Assembly (NCBI RefSeq): GCF_000948415.1
Contig: NZ_JYII01000010.1
Span: forward strand, 372,001-436,000
Direction of reading: 5' to 3'
DNA from: Thalassospira sp. HJ
GTDB taxonomy: Bacteria > Pseudomonadota > Alphaproteobacteria > Rhodospirillales > Thalassospiraceae
DNA: 64,000 nucleotides
In this document: one piece after another, positions 63,085 through 64,000 of the stretch
How the letters are laid out: each line of letters begins with the position of its first letter
Position numbering within the stretch: the stretch's first letter is position 1
Translations under genes and position numbers: made by a program
Notes under the pieces: model-generated
The model's input: the letters and a program-made list of their open reading frames with translations, nothing else
Databases searched by the model: none
What the model was told of the DNA's origin: nothing

Positions 63085-64000
63085 CTAGCGATCACGCAAC
63101 TGGCCATTGACCGTGACCGATTTGATCACGGCAAAGACCTTTTGATGGGGTTGCAGTTTCAGGCGTGACCCGGACCATTTCGTGATGCGGGCATGGATTT
63201 TGGGACGGCCACTGGTTTCAGCCAGAAGGGTGGCGTCCGCATCCTGACCAAAGCACATGGTGACATCAATGGTATCACCGGGCGTATCGGTGATTTTGGT
63301 GATGGTCACGGGAATGATGTTATTCGCACTGATATCGCGCGGCGGGGTGCGGGCAATCATGACGTCACGCGCCCGTACATGCAATCGAACCCGGTCTGTG
63401 TTTGGTCGACCAAGATAGGGCACAACAAGACGCTGTTCGCCGCATTCAAGGAAGCTGACCTCGGCCTTGGGATCGCGGCTGACGATCCGGGCGGGCAGGA
63501 CAGTACCGGCATCAAAGCGCCCGGCCAGTGGTGCCAGATCCGTGCGGCCCAGCATGTCAAACACCGATCCGGTGGCAAGCGTTTTGCCCTGATCAATCAC
63601 CACCATGTGGTCGGTAAGACGGGCGACTTCGTCAATCGCGTGGGTGACATAGAGGATCGGGATCTTGCGATGATCGCGCAGCCATTCGAGATAAGGCAGG
63701 ATTTCCTGTTTGCGGGCATGATCAAGGGCCGAAAGCGGCTCATCAAGCAGCAACACATCCGGATTGGACAGAAGCGCACGGCCAAGCGCCACCCGTTGCT
63801 TTTCCCCGCCGGACAGAAGGTTGGGACGACGGTCCATCAGATCGGCGATATCAAGCATATCAAGGATCGACTGTTGTTCGTCCTGCGGCAGTTTGTGGGG
63901 GTTGCGGCGTGCACCGTAAAACAGGTTTTCGCGCACCGATTTATGTGGAAACAGGCGGTTGTCCTGAAACACACAGCCAACGCGACGTTCGCGCACGGGT
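63085..64000 (-). CDS. modC: Molybdate ABC transporter ATP-binding protein, 5' end outside window
   Basis: The frame is open at the window end; the Walker A region is missing because it lies beyond 64000. Visible from the Q-loop (GCVFQDNRLFPHKSVRENL) onward: signature LSGGEKQRVALGRALL, Walker B VLLLDEPLSALD, switch His in VTHAIDEVARL. The C-terminal part (about residues 225-290 of the visible protein) has the TOBE/Mop pattern (ARDVMIARTPPRDISANN, VTITKI) typical of ModC. DNRLFPHKSV resembles ModC rather than other importers. The modA/modB genes are presumably beyond the window. Full length would be about 350-370 aa. Confidence 0.85.
   Translation of the reverse strand, partial: PVRERRVGCVFQDNRLFPHKSVRENLFYGARRNPHKLPQDEQQSILDMLDIADLMDRRPNLLSGGEKQRVALGRALLSNPDVLLLDEPLSALDHARKQEILPYLEWLRDHRKIPILYVTHAIDEVARLTDHMVVIDQGKTLATGSVFDMLGRTDLAPLAGRFDAGTVLPARIVSRDPKAEVSFLECGEQRLVVPYLGRPNTDRVRLHVRARDVMIARTPPRDISANNIIPVTITKITDTPGDTIDVTMCFGQDADATLLAETSGRPKIHARITKWSGSRLKLQPHQKVFAVIKSVTVNGQLRDR

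Overview
The window is ordinary-looking, gene-dense chromosomal DNA of a motile, probably marine alphaproteobacterium. Evidence for this is the ImuA-ImuB-DnaE2 cassette behind a GAAC-N7-GAAC LexA box (the alphaproteobacterial form), a RpiR-type inositol repressor, TRAP transporters, many LysR regulators and a heterotetrameric sarcosine oxidase. The gene set resembles Rhodospirillales such as Thalassospira, but that is an impression from gene content, not something I could test. I see no rRNA, tRNA, CRISPR array, prophage or intact insertion sequence.

Layout. (1) 1-8982: flagellar hook/filament-cap genes fliD (5' end cut by the window), fliS, flgD, flgE, a FlgN-like chaperone, flgK and flgL, interrupted by a three-gene ECF sigma / membrane anti-sigma candidate / periplasmic metal-sensor-like unit. 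(2) 9087-21139: a complete-looking myo-inositol uptake and catabolism locus (Gfo/Idh/MocA dehydrogenase, iolR, iolG, an ABC importer, iolC fused to DUF2090, iolD, iolE, iolB). Three ATRGAA-N6-TTCYAT palindromes sit in its three promoters. (3) 21512-27209: the SOS mutagenesis operon imuA-imuB-dnaE2. (4) 27270-34380: a split transketolase, an SDR dehydrogenase and a DctPQM TRAP transporter, with a convergent LysR gene that shares a CAGCTAAC motif with the operon promoter. Next to it lies the decayed C-terminus of a xylulokinase-like gene. (5) 34747-45473: a redox/detoxification neighbourhood: exported carboxymuconolactone-decarboxylase-like protein, class III nucleotide cyclase, cytochrome P460-like protein, LysR, F420H2:NADP-reductase-like protein, two paralogous cupins, RibD-like reductase, MFS exporter, PQQ-type sugar dehydrogenase, tautomerase and Zn alcohol dehydrogenase. 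Several of these carry a TGAGC-N3-GCTCA LysR-type box. (6) 45642-58131: glycine-betaine-type catabolism: TetR and a DgcA/StcD-like demethylase, LysR with GbcA/GbcB-type Rieske oxygenase and reductase, a GbdR-like activator, and soxBDAG. (7) 58439-64000: a split PAS/MCP chemoreceptor pair, a D-2-hydroxyacid dehydrogenase, LysR with a DUF1989 protein, and the 3' part of modC.

How it works together. Regions 2, 4 and 6 are scavenging modules for sugars, polyols and methylated osmolytes, each with its own importer or demethylation chain and a local regulator. Inositol is imported, oxidised by IolG and processed by IolE, IolD, IolB and IolC. The missing iolJ aldolase is probably replaced by the DUF2090 half of IolC. 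Betaine would be demethylated by GbcAB to dimethylglycine, then by the DgcA-like enzyme to sarcosine, and by SoxBDAG to glycine, although DgcB and an electron-transfer flavoprotein are not seen here.

The strongest unexplained signals are regulatory. They are the tandem IolR operators with a fixed 30-31 bp spacing, the local LysR box shared across the redox cluster, and the CAGCTAAC motif linking a LysR to an orphan transketolase-SDR-TRAP operon of unknown substrate.
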